DNA from: Silicimonas sp.
GTDB taxonomy: Bacteria; Pseudomonadota; Alphaproteobacteria; Rhodobacterales; Rhodobacteraceae
Assembly: GCA_022820365.1 (NCBI GenBank)
Contig: JAJEFO010000018.1
Location: forward strand, 1 to 52,885
Direction: 5' to 3'
DNA: 52,885 nt
Shown: positions 9,301-17,451 of the stretch, one piece after another
Numbering within the stretch: position 1 is the first letter of the stretch
How the letters are laid out: every line of letters starts with the position of its first letter
Made by a program: the position numbers and the translations under genes
Notes under the pieces: model-generated
Told to the model about the DNA's origin: nothing
The model's input: only the letters and a program-made list of their open reading frames with translations
The model's database searches: none

Positions 9301-9503
9301 TTCAGGCGCTGGACAAGAGTCCGGTCACCATGCTCGCACCTGTTTCGCTCGTCACGATCCAGCCTGGCAACACGCTTTGGGGCCTTGCGCGAAAGAAGTA
9401 TGGCAGAGGCATTCTCTATGTGCGCGTCTATGAAGCCAATACGGACCGGATTCGCGATCCCGACCTGATCTTCCCCGGTCAGATCTTCGCAGTGCCAGAT
9501 TGA
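6369..9503 (+). CDS. LysM-domain envelope protein with long Glu/Ala/Thr repeat region
   Basis: A 1044-residue protein, GTG start preceded by a GAGGGAGA ribosome-binding site. Layout: a short cytoplasmic N-terminus and one membrane anchor (about residues 8-27), an acidic low-complexity region of 39-residue repeats (about residues 57-650), an Ig-like beta domain (about 670-760), a second low-complexity block of 18-residue repeats (about 778-865), another Ig-like domain (about 890-980) and a C-terminal LysM module starting VTIQPGNTLWGLARKKYG. Rhodobacterales carry related LysM proteins without such a long linker. I infer a periplasmic protein tethered to the inner membrane that binds peptidoglycan across a long, flexible, negatively charged spacer. 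Confidence 0.82.
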   Translation: MKPIWKGAIAAVTIALLLAILWIVLLPESPITGDGTDSSVTTESADDLDSADVPDADSVATADPAEPVAPATDDAPAPEGEVTAESTDDAETTAPESVAATEPAEPAAPATDDAPAPEGEVTAETADDAETTAPESVAATEPAEPAAPATDDAPAPEGEVTAETADDAKTTAPESVAATEPAEPAAPATDDAPAPEGEVTAESEDVAETTAPESVAATDPAEPAAPASDDGLIAEGEVTAESADTSETTSPESVAATDPAEPVTPAADDGLTSEGEVTAETADLPEMTESEVVAARDPVESTAPVEDGDRTAECEVMAESTDASDQECIAPTETAKPVMPAKGDDPIAEVEATTETAESEGVTEATTPESVAATDPAAPVAPAADDGLAAEGEVTAEAADIPDTTESERVAAADPVEPTAPVADGDRTTECEVMAESTDAPDQECIAPTETAKPEIPTKGDGLIAEDEATAETAESEDVTETTAPESVVARDPAESAVPSADDGPTIEREVTAESEDVAETTAPESVAARDPAESAVPSADDGPTIESEVTAESEDVAETTAPESVAARDPAEPAVPSTDGGPTVESEVTAESEDVAETTAPESVAARDPAEPVVPSTDDGPTVESDVMVESVDTSETTAPESVAAAVSSDEVAPVDGAATELTASITQSIATFDIVRIEPGGSAVIAGRGVEGGATVSLYLNGEPVGEAIADRSGNFVIFAEVGVSDLPRELTLTETRLDGTILEGALSLILGPVAPVRIAIDVDAASDESSEIDATASTDQAAQPDAEQTASAAISTKQASEPDADQTAPAVASTDQAEQSDVEQIASAAVATEQAAQPEVEQTASAAASSGQAEQSDGRQDRPTVLLSDESGVQVVQDSGDDPEIPENVSVDTIAYDEKGEVTVGGRATGTESVRIYLDNKDLVDADVGAGGQWRTPLPDVDTGTYTLRVDELNAEGRVISRVETPFLREAVEDIQALDKSPVTMLAPVSLVTIQPGNTLWGLARKKYGRGILYVRVYEANTDRIRDPDLIFPGQIFAVPD
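6537..8298 (+). repeat. 117-bp tandem coding repeats (39 aa), phased without net drift
   Basis: The anchor GAGAGCG (or variants) recurs at 6537, 6654, 6771, 6888, 7005, 7122, 7239, then 7473, 7590, and 7824, 7941, 8058, 8175 and 8292. Every distance is 117 or 351 bases. Inside 7239-7473 and 7590-7824 the middle anchor (GAATGCA, 7347 and 7698) is displaced, giving 108+126, so these two stretches look like copies of one 351-bp higher-order unit. The near-identical copies at 6654-7005 and 7824-8292 imply recent duplication or gene conversion. The unit encodes a Glu/Ala/Thr/Pro-rich segment such as PAEPAAPATDDAPAPEGEVT. Confidence 0.92.
8703..8950 (+). repeat. 54-bp tandem coding repeats (18 aa)
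   Basis: CAGGCA recurs at 8715, 8769, 8823, 8877 and 8931, exactly 54 bases apart. The units encode variants of TDQAAQPDAEQTASAAI. This array lies between the two Ig-like domains of the LysM protein and is unrelated in sequence to the 117-bp array. Confidence 0.85.
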
Positions 9504-9840
9504 TTCATAAGCGGACGAGAGACGTTCTTGCCGCTGGCCTGCGGCACACAAGTTGCGTCACGCCGTTTTCAGCTCCGCCTGCGATGATGCCGCGTGCCCA
9601 AGACATGCAATGACTTTCCAAGGCACAATTGAGGCCGGAATCGCGACATGTTGTCTGGCCCTTTGAAGTCGTCGGCGAACCTTCGTAAAGACAAGCGATT
9701 CGGAAGCATCGTGTTGGAGGAGACGCCGAAGCAACGAGGCTCCGGCTGGAATGGATCCGGCAACAAGGTGCGTACGCCTCGCCGTCGGCGGGGCTGCGCA
9801 AAGGCGAAGGGGTGAATGCGGAGTTGAGGAACGAGGCAGG
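9504..9840. other. intergenic region with no recognised gene
   Basis: 337 bases between the LysM gene and the ABC exporter. A weak 6-bp hairpin (TGCCGC/GCGGCA, 9529-9546) follows the LysM gene and could be a poor terminator. The exporter promoter should lie here, but no clear -35/-10 pair was identified. Confidence 0.4.
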
Positions 9841-11652
9841 ATGACCGATATCCATTCTCCAGCCAGGGAACGCGATAGCGGCCTGGGAATCATAAGGAAG
9901 CTTGCACCGTTCCTCTGGCCGTCGGACAAGCAATGGGTCCGGCGGCGTGTCGTGCTGGCAATGTTGGCCTTGCTGCTCTCCAAGGTTGTCGCGGTTGGCA
10001 CGCCCTTTCTCTACAAGGCAGCGGTTGACGTGCTGGCCGGCGAGGACGTGGACCCCGTCTGGGCCCTCGGCATCGGTGCCGTCGGGATCACGGTTGCCTA
10101 TGGCATGGCGCGTCTGCTGACGATCGGGTTCCAGCAACTGCGGGATGTCCTTTTTGCCGCCGTAGGACAGCGTGCCCTGAGGCAGATTGCGCTGGAGACC
10201 TTTAACCATGTTCATGCGCTTTCGCTTCGCTATCACATCACGCGAAAGACCGGCGGCCTCAGCCGCATCATCGAGCGCGGCGTAAAGGGCGTCGAGTTCC
10301 TGCTGAGATTCCTTCTGTTCTCCATCGCGCCGCTCGTCGCGGAGCTGGTGATGATCGCTGTCGTCCTGGCAGTCGTGTTTGACATTTGGTACCTGGTCAC
10401 CGTGGCCGTTACCATTTTCCTGTATGTCTGGTTCACGTTCAGGGTGACCGAATGGCGAGTGAAGATTCGCCGGGAAATGAACGAGCAGGACACCGACGCC
10501 AACCAGAAGGCGGTAGACAGCCTTCTCAATTTCGAGACAGTTAAGTATTTCGGCGCCGAGGAACGTGAAGCGAACCGGTATGACGGCGCGATGGAACGCT
10601 ATGTCTTTGCGGCTCTCAAGACTTCCTATTCTCTGGCATTCCTGAATTTCGGGCAGTCGTTCCTGATTTCCGGCGGTCTCGTCGCCGTCATGATCATGGC
10701 CGCGGTCGGGGTTGCCGACGGCACTCTGACCGTCGGCGATTTCGTGCTCGTGAATGCCTACATGATCCAGATCACACTGCCCTTGAACTTCCTCGGCACG
10801 GTCTACCGCGAAATTCGGCAAAGCTTGGTGGACATGGGAGAGATGTTCGATCTGCTGGCTCAGCCCGCTGAAGTTCAGGACCGGACGGATGCACCCGACC
10901 TCGCAATCTCCGGCGGCGGGATCACGTTCCAAGACGTCCGTTTCGGTTACCAGGACGATCATCCGATTTTGAAGGGGGTGACGCTTGAAGTGCCCGGTGG
11001 CCGCACGGTTGCGATCGTGGGTCCTTCGGGTTCCGGAAAGTCCACGATCGGGCGACTTCTCTTTCGCTTCTACGACACGAGCGACGGAGCACTCCTAATT
11101 GACGGACAGGACATTCGCGATGTGACCCAGAAGAGCCTGCATGCCGCGATCGGTGTTGTGCCGCAGGATACGGTCCTCTTCAACGACACCGTCTACTACA
11201 ACATTGCATATGGTCGTCCAGAGGCGTCACGTGCAGAGATTGTCGAGGCAGCGCGGGCGGCCAAGATTCACGATTTCATCTCCGGCTTGCCGGACGGATA
11301 CGACACGACAGTTGGCGAGCGCGGACTCAAGCTCTCGGGCGGCGAAAAGCAGCGTGTCGGCATCGCGCGAACCATCCTGAAGAATCCGCCGATCCTGCTG
11401 CTGGACGAAGCTACAAGCGCTCTCGACACCGAGACCGAATCCGAGATTCAGCACGAGCTTCAGGCAATGGGTGAGGGTCGCACGGTGATTACCATCGCGC
11501 ACCGGCTGTCCACGATCGCACACGCCGACCGGATCGTGGTGCTCGAAGACGGGTACATCGTCGAAGAGGGCAATCACGACGCGCTCCTTGCCCGAAACGG
11601 ACGCTACGCCTCCCTCTGGCATCGGCAGGCTGCCGAAGACGACGCTGCATGA
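9841..11652 (+). CDS. ABC exporter, Atm1/HMT1-type (fused permease and ATPase)
   Basis: A 603-residue half-transporter, presumably working as a homodimer in the inner membrane. The N-terminal membrane domain has six helices (about residues 30-330); the ATPase domain has Walker A GPSGSGKS, the signature LSGGEKQR, Walker B ILLLDEATSALD and the H-loop IAHRLST. The helix with NFETVKYFGAEEREANRY is the hallmark of the Atm1/ABCB7/HMT1 branch, which exports glutathione-linked sulfur or metal species. Start ATG 9841 is preceded by GAGGCAGG. An upstream extension to 9751 has no family-like sequence. The gene stands alone and converges on the RND operon. Confidence 0.88.
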   Translation: MTDIHSPARERDSGLGIIRKLAPFLWPSDKQWVRRRVVLAMLALLLSKVVAVGTPFLYKAAVDVLAGEDVDPVWALGIGAVGITVAYGMARLLTIGFQQLRDVLFAAVGQRALRQIALETFNHVHALSLRYHITRKTGGLSRIIERGVKGVEFLLRFLLFSIAPLVAELVMIAVVLAVVFDIWYLVTVAVTIFLYVWFTFRVTEWRVKIRREMNEQDTDANQKAVDSLLNFETVKYFGAEEREANRYDGAMERYVFAALKTSYSLAFLNFGQSFLISGGLVAVMIMAAVGVADGTLTVGDFVLVNAYMIQITLPLNFLGTVYREIRQSLVDMGEMFDLLAQPAEVQDRTDAPDLAISGGGITFQDVRFGYQDDHPILKGVTLEVPGGRTVAIVGPSGSGKSTIGRLLFRFYDTSDGALLIDGQDIRDVTQKSLHAAIGVVPQDTVLFNDTVYYNIAYGRPEASRAEIVEAARAAKIHDFISGLPDGYDTTVGERGLKLSGGEKQRVGIARTILKNPPILLLDEATSALDTETESEIQHELQAMGEGRTVITIAHRLSTIAHADRIVVLEDGYIVEEGNHDALLARNGRYASLWHRQAAEDDAA

Positions 11653-11666
11653 GACCCGTTCCTCGG

Positions 11667-11691
11667 GCGGCCCCTGCTAGCAGGGAGCCGC
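11667..11691. terminator. bidirectional hairpin between convergent operons
   Basis: A stem GCGGC + CCCTG / CAGGG + GCCGC with one bulged A and a CTAG loop, about 15 nt after the exporter stop. No U-tract. A 10-bp direct repeat CGGACTCAAG follows at 11691 and 11721. Confidence 0.55.
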
Positions 11692-11748
11692 GGACTCAAG
11701 CTGCGTGCGGGCACAGAAGCCGGACTCAAGTGCGAGCGGAATCCAGCC

Positions 11749-14700
11749 TCACTCGGCCGCCTTCAATTCGCGCAGTGGCTGCACAGGTTCGGCAGGGCTG
11801 ACGCCTGTGTCCCAAACAAGGTCTGTGCCCTTTGTCTTTCGGGCTGCGCGTTTCAGCGCCCAGTCCCTGGCGCTGCGGCTTCTCGCGCCACGGCTCAGTG
11901 CGCTAAGGGCGCTAAGGGCGTTGGCGAGGATGATCCAGGACCAGACACGCAAGGCCAGCATTGACGGCGTCAGCACAAGTGTCAGAATCGTGGCGGTGCC
12001 GAGGCCAAAGACGACGGCGGTCGCGAGAGGCTTCCACCAGAGTGCCGTTGGCGCGTTGAGAGAGTATCCCCCGGCGAAAAAGTCGAGCGAAAGCCCCAGC
12101 ATCATCGGCGTCAGGCCTGCCATTGTCGTTATGGTTGTCAACAGGACCGGGCGCAGGCGGGCTTCGGCTGTGCGAATGATGGCCTCGACCCGCGGCATAT
12201 ACCGGGAATATTCCTGATACGTGTCGATCAGAACAATGTTGTTGTTCACGACGATTCCCGCAAGCGCGACAATGCCTGTTCCCGTCATGATGATCGAAAA
12301 CGGCTGCTGCATCACAAGCATGCCGATCACGACACCGGTGGTGGACAGGACCACTGCAAGAAGCACCAGTATCGCGTTGTAGAATGAATTGAACTGCGCA
12401 AGCAGAATGATGAACATGAGGCCGAGGGCGGCCATGAATCCGGTCTGCAGGAAGGCTTGGGACTCCGCTTGGTCTAAGGCGTCGCCGGTCCATTCCCATT
12501 CGACGCCGTCGGGGAACGGTCTTTCTTCCTCGATCCACCTGGTCAAGGCTTCGATCCGTTCGGTTGGGGTGACCGCCACGGAGTCCAAGCCTTCTTCGGC
12601 GATGCGGCTTGCCAAGGCGCCGTTCTGTGCATCCGCAGCTCTGACTATTTCTACGGCCGCACCCTCGGAATCGACCAGTTTCACCAGATCGCTTTCCACG
12701 TCGGCCTTTACATCGAAGAAACGGGTCTGGTCGGTCCGGGTGATCTGGGCGAGTTGCGAAACTGGCTTTCGGGAAATCAGGTTCGAAAGCGGCACGAGAC
12801 CTTCGCGTGTCCGGATCTTGAGAGAATCAAGCGTTGACAGAAACCGTTCGTCCTCGGGCAGGCGGACACGGATGTCGACTTCCTCGTCCGAGGAGTCCAC
12901 CCGCATCGTGTCCAGAAGGACGCCGCGCGTAACGAGCTGGATCGTGCCGCCTATCGTCGCGACGTCAGTGCCGTATTTTCCCGCTCTTTCGACATCCACA
13001 TCGATCTGCCAGTCGATTCCCGGCAAGGGGAGGTTGTCTTCTATGTCGACGAGGCCAGGGGTTGCATTGAACCGGTCGCGTGCAGTCAGTGTCGCTTCGG
13101 TCAGCTTGTCCCAGTCATTTGTCTTCAGGCGCAGGTGCACGGGCTTTGCAGACTCGGGACCACGCTCCAGAGTCAGGACCTCGACCTTGATGCCGGGTAT
13201 TTCGCTGAGTTGTGCCTGGAGGCTTTCCAGAACGCTGTTGCCGTTGAGTTCACCAATCTCAATGCCGTGCGCCTCGGCGTAAGCCGGTCGGTCTTCCCAG
13301 GCCACGATTTCGATCTGGATCTGGCCGATCGTGTCGATCGGACCTTGCGCGCCGCCGGTGTTCGCGTTCAGCCCGCCAGCGCCTGCGAACGCAAAGGCGT
13401 TCTGCACGCCAGGTGTGGCAAGGGTGATTGCCTCGACCTCTCGGACAAGCACGTCCTTTTCGGCAAGGCTGAGGTTGCCGCGCGCACGCACGTAAATGAT
13501 GGCCTGCTCGGCCTCGGTGTCCACGAAAAACTCGACGCCCCGGTTGTTCGCGCCGAAGTAGGTGAAAACCGATATCACGAAGAAAATGACTGTGCCAACT
13601 GTTACGACCGGCATCACGGGATTGCCTGCAATGAAAGCGATCAGGTGCCCGAACGGCGTACGTTTTCGTCCGACTTCGATCCGGCGCCTTCTGCGCTCGA
13701 ACCTGACGGCGCCGAGCGCAACGGACGAAAGCGCTGCAGAGGCCACGAAGAGGATCGCGCCGAACGCGGATCCAAGGATTCCGGCGTCAGGCCCTCCAAG
13801 AATGGACGGGTTGAGGACCTGCAAGGCGGCAAGGAACATGAGGCAGAACACGAGGGGGACAAGGGCTGCCCTGACGGGCCAGGGAAAGGAGCGCACAAGC
13901 GCCGCTGAAAGTTGTTCAAGGATGCGGCTCAGCCGACCCGAAATTCCGCCAACGACGGGCAGGTAGACCAGGGCGACAATCAGGGACGCCGAAAGAACGA
14001 AGATGAGCGTGATCGGCAACGTGCCCATGAGCTCGCCGGCCACGCCCGGCCAGAACAGCATGGGCAGGAAGGCACAGAGGGTCGTTGCCGTTGACGACAC
14101 GACCGGCCAGAACATGCGCTTTGCGGCCTCGACGAACGCGTGCATCGGACCGGTGCCGGCCCTGATTCGCTTGTCGGCATATTCCACCACGATGACGGCA
14201 CCGTCGACCAGCATGCCCACGGACAGAATCAGGCCGAACATGACGATGTTTGAAATGGCAATTCCCATGACTGCCAAGAAGGCGAAGCAGAGAAGGAACG
14301 AAGTCGGAATGGCGAATCCGACAAGCAGTGCCGAGCGGGTGCCCAGCGATGCCAGGACGACGATCATGACGAGGGCAATGGCGGTCAGGACCGATCCCTC
14401 AAGCTGTGTCACCATCGACTCCACCTGCGACGACTGGTCGTTGGATGTGCCCACGGTGATTGCCGCCTGCAGATCGGGTGGCCACGTCGCTCGTTCCTCC
14501 TCTATTTCTTTTCGAACGAGTTCGCTCGTGGCGATGGTGTGGAACCCTTTCCGCTTCACGATCTGAAGAGCGACCGTGTTCACGCCGTTGAAGCGTGCCG
14601 TGCCCGTCCGATCCTCGAAGGTCAGGCGGATGTCGGCAATGTCGCCCACCGTGATGATTCGGTCGCCGACGGCCTTTACCGGCAGCCTGAGAATGTCCTG

Positions 14701-15408
14701 CTGCTCATCGAAAGAAGAGGGAATCTTGATGGCAAAGGAGCCGGATTCTGACTCTACGTCGCCTGCAGCAATCAACTGGTTGTTGTTGGTGAGCATTCCA
14801 ACGAGTTCGCCCACAGTGACATCAATGGCCTCGAAGCGCAGCGGATCGACTACGATCTCGACCATTTCGTCGCGATGGCCGGCAAGCGCCGCCTCAAGTA
14901 TGGGCTCCAGCTCTTCAAGCCGGTCTTGAAGGGACTTTGCGACACGCAGCAAGGTCCGCTCGGGCACGGCGCCTGTCAGGTTGACGATTATGATCGGAAA
15001 TTCCGAGAAGTTCAGTTCGTCGATGGTGTATTGATCAGCTCCGGTCGGAAACTGCGCCTCGGCCTTGTTCATGGCGTCCCGCACGTCAGCCAAGACCTGC
15101 GTCTTGTCCCATCCGAATTCGAATTCCATGACGACGATGGCGTAGCCTTCGGCCGCCGTCGCCTGCATCGACTTCAGTCCGTCGATGTCGGCAAGCTCGG
15201 TTTCCATCGGCTTGACCAGGAGCGCTTCGCTGTCTTCGGCACTTATCCCGGCAAAGGGCACGCTCACGAAGATCGCCGGAATCTCTATGTCAGGCGCGCC
15301 CTCCTTGGGGAGCTGGGTATATGCAAAGGTGCCCGCGAGCAACGAAAGCGCGATGAATGACAGCACCATGCGGGCTCTCGACGCGGCCCAGTCGATGATG
15401 CCGGTCAT
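11749..15408 (-). CDS. RND efflux permease, HAE1 family
   Basis: A 1219-residue inner-membrane pump subunit driven by the proton gradient. It begins with the usual first helix, then a periplasmic domain, helices 2-6 with motif VGMLVDGAVIVVEYADKRI, a second periplasmic domain and helices 8-12 with GIVALAGIVVNNNIVLIDTY. The second of the paired acidic residues seen in AcrB (LVDD) is Gly here (LVDG), as in several non-AcrB alphaproteobacterial members. It is about 170 residues longer than AcrB: an extra hydrophobic segment lies between helix 6 and the second loop (about residues 500-570), plus a polar C-terminal tail. The start overlaps the adaptor stop by 4 nt. Confidence 0.93.
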   Translation of the reverse strand: MTGIIDWAASRARMVLSFIALSLLAGTFAYTQLPKEGAPDIEIPAIFVSVPFAGISAEDSEALLVKPMETELADIDGLKSMQATAAEGYAIVVMEFEFGWDKTQVLADVRDAMNKAEAQFPTGADQYTIDELNFSEFPIIIVNLTGAVPERTLLRVAKSLQDRLEELEPILEAALAGHRDEMVEIVVDPLRFEAIDVTVGELVGMLTNNNQLIAAGDVESESGSFAIKIPSSFDEQQDILRLPVKAVGDRIITVGDIADIRLTFEDRTGTARFNGVNTVALQIVKRKGFHTIATSELVRKEIEEERATWPPDLQAAITVGTSNDQSSQVESMVTQLEGSVLTAIALVMIVVLASLGTRSALLVGFAIPTSFLLCFAFLAVMGIAISNIVMFGLILSVGMLVDGAVIVVEYADKRIRAGTGPMHAFVEAAKRMFWPVVSSTATTLCAFLPMLFWPGVAGELMGTLPITLIFVLSASLIVALVYLPVVGGISGRLSRILEQLSAALVRSFPWPVRAALVPLVFCLMFLAALQVLNPSILGGPDAGILGSAFGAILFVASAALSSVALGAVRFERRRRRIEVGRKRTPFGHLIAFIAGNPVMPVVTVGTVIFFVISVFTYFGANNRGVEFFVDTEAEQAIIYVRARGNLSLAEKDVLVREVEAITLATPGVQNAFAFAGAGGLNANTGGAQGPIDTIGQIQIEIVAWEDRPAYAEAHGIEIGELNGNSVLESLQAQLSEIPGIKVEVLTLERGPESAKPVHLRLKTNDWDKLTEATLTARDRFNATPGLVDIEDNLPLPGIDWQIDVDVERAGKYGTDVATIGGTIQLVTRGVLLDTMRVDSSDEEVDIRVRLPEDERFLSTLDSLKIRTREGLVPLSNLISRKPVSQLAQITRTDQTRFFDVKADVESDLVKLVDSEGAAVEIVRAADAQNGALASRIAEEGLDSVAVTPTERIEALTRWIEEERPFPDGVEWEWTGDALDQAESQAFLQTGFMAALGLMFIILLAQFNSFYNAILVLLAVVLSTTGVVIGMLVMQQPFSIIMTGTGIVALAGIVVNNNIVLIDTYQEYSRYMPRVEAIIRTAEARLRPVLLTTITTMAGLTPMMLGLSLDFFAGGYSLNAPTALWWKPLATAVVFGLGTATILTLVLTPSMLALRVWSWIILANALSALSALSRGARSRSARDWALKRAARKTKGTDLVWDTGVSPAEPVQPLRELKAAE

Positions 15409-16604
15409 TTGCCCCGCTCCCGGAACCGGGCAGCGACCGGCGCGCCGTCGGTGACGTATTCCTGGCCGATCACAATCACGTCGGCCTCTGGCTCCAGGCC
15501 TGTAACCCAGATGCCTTCGGCTGAATCCCGAACCACGCTGACCTCGGCGAATGCGGCCTTCATGTCCCTTATGATCCGAACGCCGAGTTGACCGTCATCA
15601 TTGAGGGTCAGGGACGATTGCGGCAGAAGATGCGCATCCCGGCCGGCGGACTGGATGGCAATTTCCGCGGTCTGGCCGTCGCCGATTGCGAGATCGTCAT
15701 TTGCGACTTCCACCTCCACCCTGAACGTTCGCGTGCCCGGGTCGGCTGATCGCGAAAGGAAGGTGACACGGCCGGCAACCGTTCTCCCCGATGTAAGCCG
15801 CGCATGGGCGGCCGCCCCTGCCGAAACGCGTTCCAGGTGAATTTCGGGCACGAAGCCGACAAGCTTGATCGTGTCGAGCTGAATCACGGTGGCGCAGAGC
15901 GAGCCTGGTTGAAGAAGGGAGCCAAGCTCTGCTGCATCGCTTTCAAGGAGTCCGGAGAACGGCGCGCGAATCTCAAGCTTGCCAAGCTCGTTCCGTGCCG
16001 CGGCCACGGCTGCTTCCGCCGCCTGTATTCCAGACTTGGCGCTTTCGACTCCGGCGCGCGCGGCTTCCACTGCCGCCGCTGTCTGCGCAACCCGTGTTTC
16101 GGATGCGAACCCGCCCTGGTTCAGGCGCGCTGCGGCCCGGCCATTGATTTCGGCTTCAACGAGCCGCGCCTCTGCTTCCGGCAAGCGAAGCTCTGCCTCC
16201 CGCAATCGGGCCTCGGCCTCGTTCAGTGCAACCTGCCGCGTACCCGGGTCCAGCACGCACAGCAGATCGCCATCGATCACCGTAGCGCCTCGCCTCGCAG
16301 GCTCACTGACGACCCTGCCAGATGTTTCGGCACGCACGTCAACCTGTCGTGCAGCTTCAGTTCGGCCTCGGAGGATCACTGCCCCGTCGACGGTTTGCGC
16401 GACCGAACGCATCGCAACGACGGAAATGGCATCGCCTGCGCCAGAAGGCGGGATGCCTGTAGCGCCTGCATTAGCAGACTCGTCCGTCGCCACGACCTGC
16501 GCGCTGTTGCCTGCCGCAAACTTCAGCACTGCATCACGCTCGAGCACGAGGAGGTACAGCGCCACGACCACCAGGGTCGCTGTCAGAACGGGAAGCAGGC
16601 GCAT
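15405..16604 (-). CDS. RND periplasmic adaptor (HlyD/MFP family)
   Basis: A 399-residue adaptor. An N-terminal membrane anchor (LLPVLTATLVVVALYLLVLE) is followed by a lipoyl half-motif (RGRTEAARQVDVRAETSGRV), an Ala/Glu/Arg-rich coiled coil (about residues 130-200, several LREAELRLPEAEARL-like heptads), the second lipoyl half (KLEIRAPFSGLLE) and beta-barrel/membrane-proximal domains. It links the RND permease to an outer-membrane channel. It is the first gene of a two-gene operon and overlaps the permease by ATGA. No outer-membrane factor gene is nearby, so a TolC-like protein must come from elsewhere. Confidence 0.92.
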   Translation of the reverse strand: MRLLPVLTATLVVVALYLLVLERDAVLKFAAGNSAQVVATDESANAGATGIPPSGAGDAISVVAMRSVAQTVDGAVILRGRTEAARQVDVRAETSGRVVSEPARRGATVIDGDLLCVLDPGTRQVALNEAEARLREAELRLPEAEARLVEAEINGRAAARLNQGGFASETRVAQTAAAVEAARAGVESAKSGIQAAEAAVAAARNELGKLEIRAPFSGLLESDAAELGSLLQPGSLCATVIQLDTIKLVGFVPEIHLERVSAGAAAHARLTSGRTVAGRVTFLSRSADPGTRTFRVEVEVANDDLAIGDGQTAEIAIQSAGRDAHLLPQSSLTLNDDGQLGVRIIRDMKAAFAEVSVVRDSAEGIWVTGLEPEADVIVIGQEYVTDGAPVAARFRERGK

Positions 16605-16670
16605 GGCTTTCTTGTCCTCGCGGCCACCGGCTAACAGGCCAAGCGTACCACTCTGTGCAACAAGGCAATC

Positions 16671-16712
16671 ATCTTGCCGTGACTTGCATAATTGGGCAAT
16701 TCACGGCAAGAT
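16671..16712. promoter_or_regulatory. long perfect inverted repeat in a divergent intergenic region
   Basis: ATCTTGCCGTGA (16671-16682) is matched exactly by its reverse complement TCACGGCAAGAT (16701-16712). After one mismatch the stem continues 4 bp more (TTGC/GCAA) around an 8-nt loop. It lies 67 bases upstream of the RND adaptor and 88 bases upstream of the TPR gene. It may be an operator for the efflux operon or a transcribed hairpin. Confidence 0.6.
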
Positions 16713-16800
16713 TTCAACCGTTTGAGCTCATTGTGTTCTTTGCATTCCCGCATGCAGGAGATAAGAGGGCGCAGACCGCAGTAATGGATGGAAATTTGCA

Positions 16801-17451
16801 GTGTCCAGCCAGGATTCGTTCATCAGTGAAGTTACCGAGGAAGTCCGTCGCGACAGGCTCTTCCGGCTCATGCGCCGATACGGCTGGATCGCCGTCGCCT
16901 TCGTCGTGCTGGTCGTAAGCGGAGCCGCCGCCTTCGAGTGGCAAAAGGCCCGGGCTCGGGCAGAGGCCGAAGCCGCCGGCGATGCATTGTTGAATGCCCA
17001 GTCGGAAGATGCGCCGGCGGCCCGGGCAGAGATTCTCGCCGCCCTTGACAGCGGCTCAGCGGGTCGGAACGCGATCGTCCGACTGTTTCAGGCGGCTGCG
17101 GAGATCGAGGCTGGCGAAGAAGGGCGCGCCTTGGCGACCTTAGAGGCAATTTCGGCCGACACCGAGGTTCCCTCCGTGTATCGCGACCTTGCGGTCCTGA
17201 AATCCGTGATGATCTCGGATGCGGCACCGGAGGAGCGTATGGCTCGTCTTGAACCGCTCACGAAACCCGGCAACCTGTTCCGCCTTCTGGCCGTCGAGCA
17301 GCGTGCCCTTGCCGAAATTGAGCTTGGCCGAACAGAGACCGCCATCGAGACCTTGAACGGAATTCTTGCCGATGCCGAAATGACAGAGAGTTTGCGCAGG
17401 CGCGCCTCGTGGCTGATTGTGGCTCTAGGAGGAACGCCCGAGGATGCATAG
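16801..17451 (+). CDS. TPR-like membrane protein upstream of BamB (YfgM-like)
   Basis: A 216-residue protein with GTG start, one membrane helix (about residues 29-48, YGWIAVAFVVLVVSGAAAF) and an Ala/Glu-rich helical C-terminal domain of the TPR_21 type. Its position directly before bamB and der matches the yfgM-bamB-der order of other proteobacteria, where YfgM works with the periplasmic chaperone network at the Sec translocon. The C-terminus overlaps bamB by 8 nt, so translation is probably coupled. The ribosome-binding site (GGATGGA) is modest. Confidence 0.85.
   Translation: MSSQDSFISEVTEEVRRDRLFRLMRRYGWIAVAFVVLVVSGAAAFEWQKARARAEAEAAGDALLNAQSEDAPAARAEILAALDSGSAGRNAIVRLFQAAAEIEAGEEGRALATLEAISADTEVPSVYRDLAVLKSVMISDAAPEERMARLEPLTKPGNLFRLLAVEQRALAEIELGRTETAIETLNGILADAEMTESLRRRASWLIVALGGTPEDA

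Noticed and set aside
9505-10962. 485-codon minus-strand open frame
   Set aside because: Antisense to the Atm1-type exporter; no family-like sequence and a low-complexity composition. A shadow of GC-rich coding sequence.
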